Assembly: GCA_022842305.1 (NCBI GenBank)
Contig: JALHPY010000021.1
Span: forward strand, 1-45,160
Length of the DNA stretch: 45,160 nucleotides
Reading direction: 5' to 3'
From: Rubrivivax sp.
Lineage (GTDB): Bacteria > Pseudomonadota > Gammaproteobacteria > Burkholderiales > Burkholderiaceae_C
Made by a program: the position numbers and the translations under genes. A model generated the notes under the pieces. The model saw only the letters and a list, made by a program, of their open reading frames with translations. It was not told the DNA's origin and made no database searches. Position 1 is the stretch's first letter, and each line of letters begins with the position of its first letter. Positions 44,451-45,160 of this stretch are shown here, in pieces.

Positions 44451-45160
44451 ATGGACCTGAAGCAGTTGCAGACCTTCGTGCAGGTGGCCGAGCTGGGCAG
44501 CTTCACCCAGGCGGCCGTCGTGCTGCGCGTGGCCCAGCCGGCGCTGAGCCGGCAGGTGCGCGCGCTGGAAGTCGAACTGCGCCAGCCGCTGTTTCACCGC
44601 AACGGCCGCGGCGTCACGCTCACCGAATCGGGGCGGCGCCTGCTGGCGCATGGCCGCGGCATCCTGCAGCAGGTAGAGCGCGCGCGGCAGGATCTGCTGG
44701 GCGCGGCGGGCGCGGCCTCGGGCCTGGTCAACGTGGCGCTGCCGCCCAGCCTGAGCCGCACCCTCACCGCGCCGCTGGTGGGTGCCTTCCGCGAGCGCTT
44801 TCCGCAGGCGCGCCTGGGCGTCATCGAAGGCTTGTCGACCTACGCGCTGGAGTGGCTGGCGCAGGGCCGCGTGGACTGCGCCGTGGTCTACAACGCCACG
44901 CCGGCCGCCGCCTTCGAGCTGCTGCCGGTGCTGGAAGAAGGCCTGTACCTGGTGTCGGCCCGGGCCCCCAGTGAAGCGCTGCTGGCGCCGCCGGTGACGC
45001 TGGAGGCGCTGGCGGCGCACGAGCTGGTGATGCCCAGCCGCCCGCACGCCATCCGCATGCGCCTGGAGACGGCCCTGGCCGAGGCCGGCCTGAAGCCGCG
45101 CGTGGCGCTGGAAATCGAAAGCGTGCCGGCCATCCTGGACCTGGTGCGCCAGCAGGGCAT
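44451..45160 (+). CDS. LysR-family regulator of the 4-hydroxybenzoate operon (right end cut off)
   Basis: The visible 236 residues contain an N-terminal winged helix-turn-helix (MDLKQLQTFVQVAELGSFTQ through about residue 60, with VAQPALSRQVRALE as the recognition helix) and most of the inducer-binding domain. The end lies beyond the window. It is divergent from the operon, as LigR-like activators of protocatechuate 4,5-cleavage genes are. The effector is probably an aromatic substrate or early intermediate. ATG at 44451 is the usual LysR start; in-frame ATGs at 44424 and 44442 are alternatives, and the first overlaps the operator. Confidence 0.9.
   Translation, partial: MDLKQLQTFVQVAELGSFTQAAVVLRVAQPALSRQVRALEVELRQPLFHRNGRGVTLTESGRRLLAHGRGILQQVERARQDLLGAAGAASGLVNVALPPSLSRTLTAPLVGAFRERFPQARLGVIEGLSTYALEWLAQGRVDCAVVYNATPAAAFELLPVLEEGLYLVSARAPSEALLAPPVTLEALAAHELVMPSRPHAIRMRLETALAEAGLKPRVALEIESVPAILDLVRQQG

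Overview
The window is GC-rich, densely packed DNA from a betaproteobacterium of the Burkholderiales, most likely Comamonadaceae or a close relative. The evidence is the gene content (Bug-family solute receptor, Liv-type ABC operon with its own acyl-CoA ligases, PEP-CTERM protein, protocatechuate 4,5-cleavage operon) and repeated GC-rich intergenic elements of a kind I associate with that family. The genus cannot be named from the sequence alone. I see no tRNA, rRNA, insertion sequence, phage gene or CRISPR array.

Layout. 0-1.2 kb: 3' end of a 5'-nucleotidase gene, then a PEP-CTERM secreted protein with a clear sigma-54 promoter and an intrinsic terminator. 1.2-5.1 kb: minus-strand pair of an M16 peptidase and a membrane-anchored Ser/Thr kinase. 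5.1-15.9 kb: a Crp/Fnr regulator divergent from a plus-strand transport and activation cluster (acyl-CoA ligase, LivG, LivH, LivM, periplasmic binding protein, LivF, a 99-residue protein, a phenylacetate-CoA-ligase-like protein), followed by a Bug receptor. 16.1-25.7 kb: housekeeping genes (dtd, cation exporter, tyrS, M23 peptidase, anmK, erpA, rpsI, rplM, a GNAT acetyltransferase, a DUF2726 protein, srkA-like kinase). 25.7-30.9 kb, minus strand: a lipoprotein, htpG behind a sigma-32 promoter, and a CaiB-type CoA-transferase with a MaoC-like hydratase.

31.0-36.4 kb, minus strand: an ECF sigma factor, a 173-residue protein of unknown function, a 932-residue TPR-CHAT protein with an intact His/Cys dyad, and a secreted subtilisin with an intact triad. 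This sigma factor plus two-protease module is the best candidate for a poorly described system.

36.6-44.4 kb, minus strand: a nearly complete operon for 4-hydroxybenzoate degradation through protocatechuate 4,5-cleavage. Its order is ModA-like binding protein, ligJ, ligK, a DUF1932-type dehydrogenase, pobA, ligI, ligA, ligB, ligC, and it is divergent from a LysR regulator that runs off the window. PobA makes protocatechuate, LigAB opens the ring, LigC and LigI pass through 2-pyrone-4,6-dicarboxylate, and LigJ and LigK finish at pyruvate and oxaloacetate. No LigU-type tautomerase is present, and the dehydrogenase has no assigned step.

Several regulatory sites can be read directly: a sigma-54 promoter (370-383), a sigma-32 promoter (28805-28832), a sigma-70 promoter with a long leader before rplM, an 18-bp palindrome between the Crp/Fnr gene and the ligase, and a 15-bp LysR-type palindrome before the LysR gene. 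Many long open frames opposite these genes (for example 2768-5938 and 32360-35308) are composition artefacts of GC-rich coding sequence and are left out.
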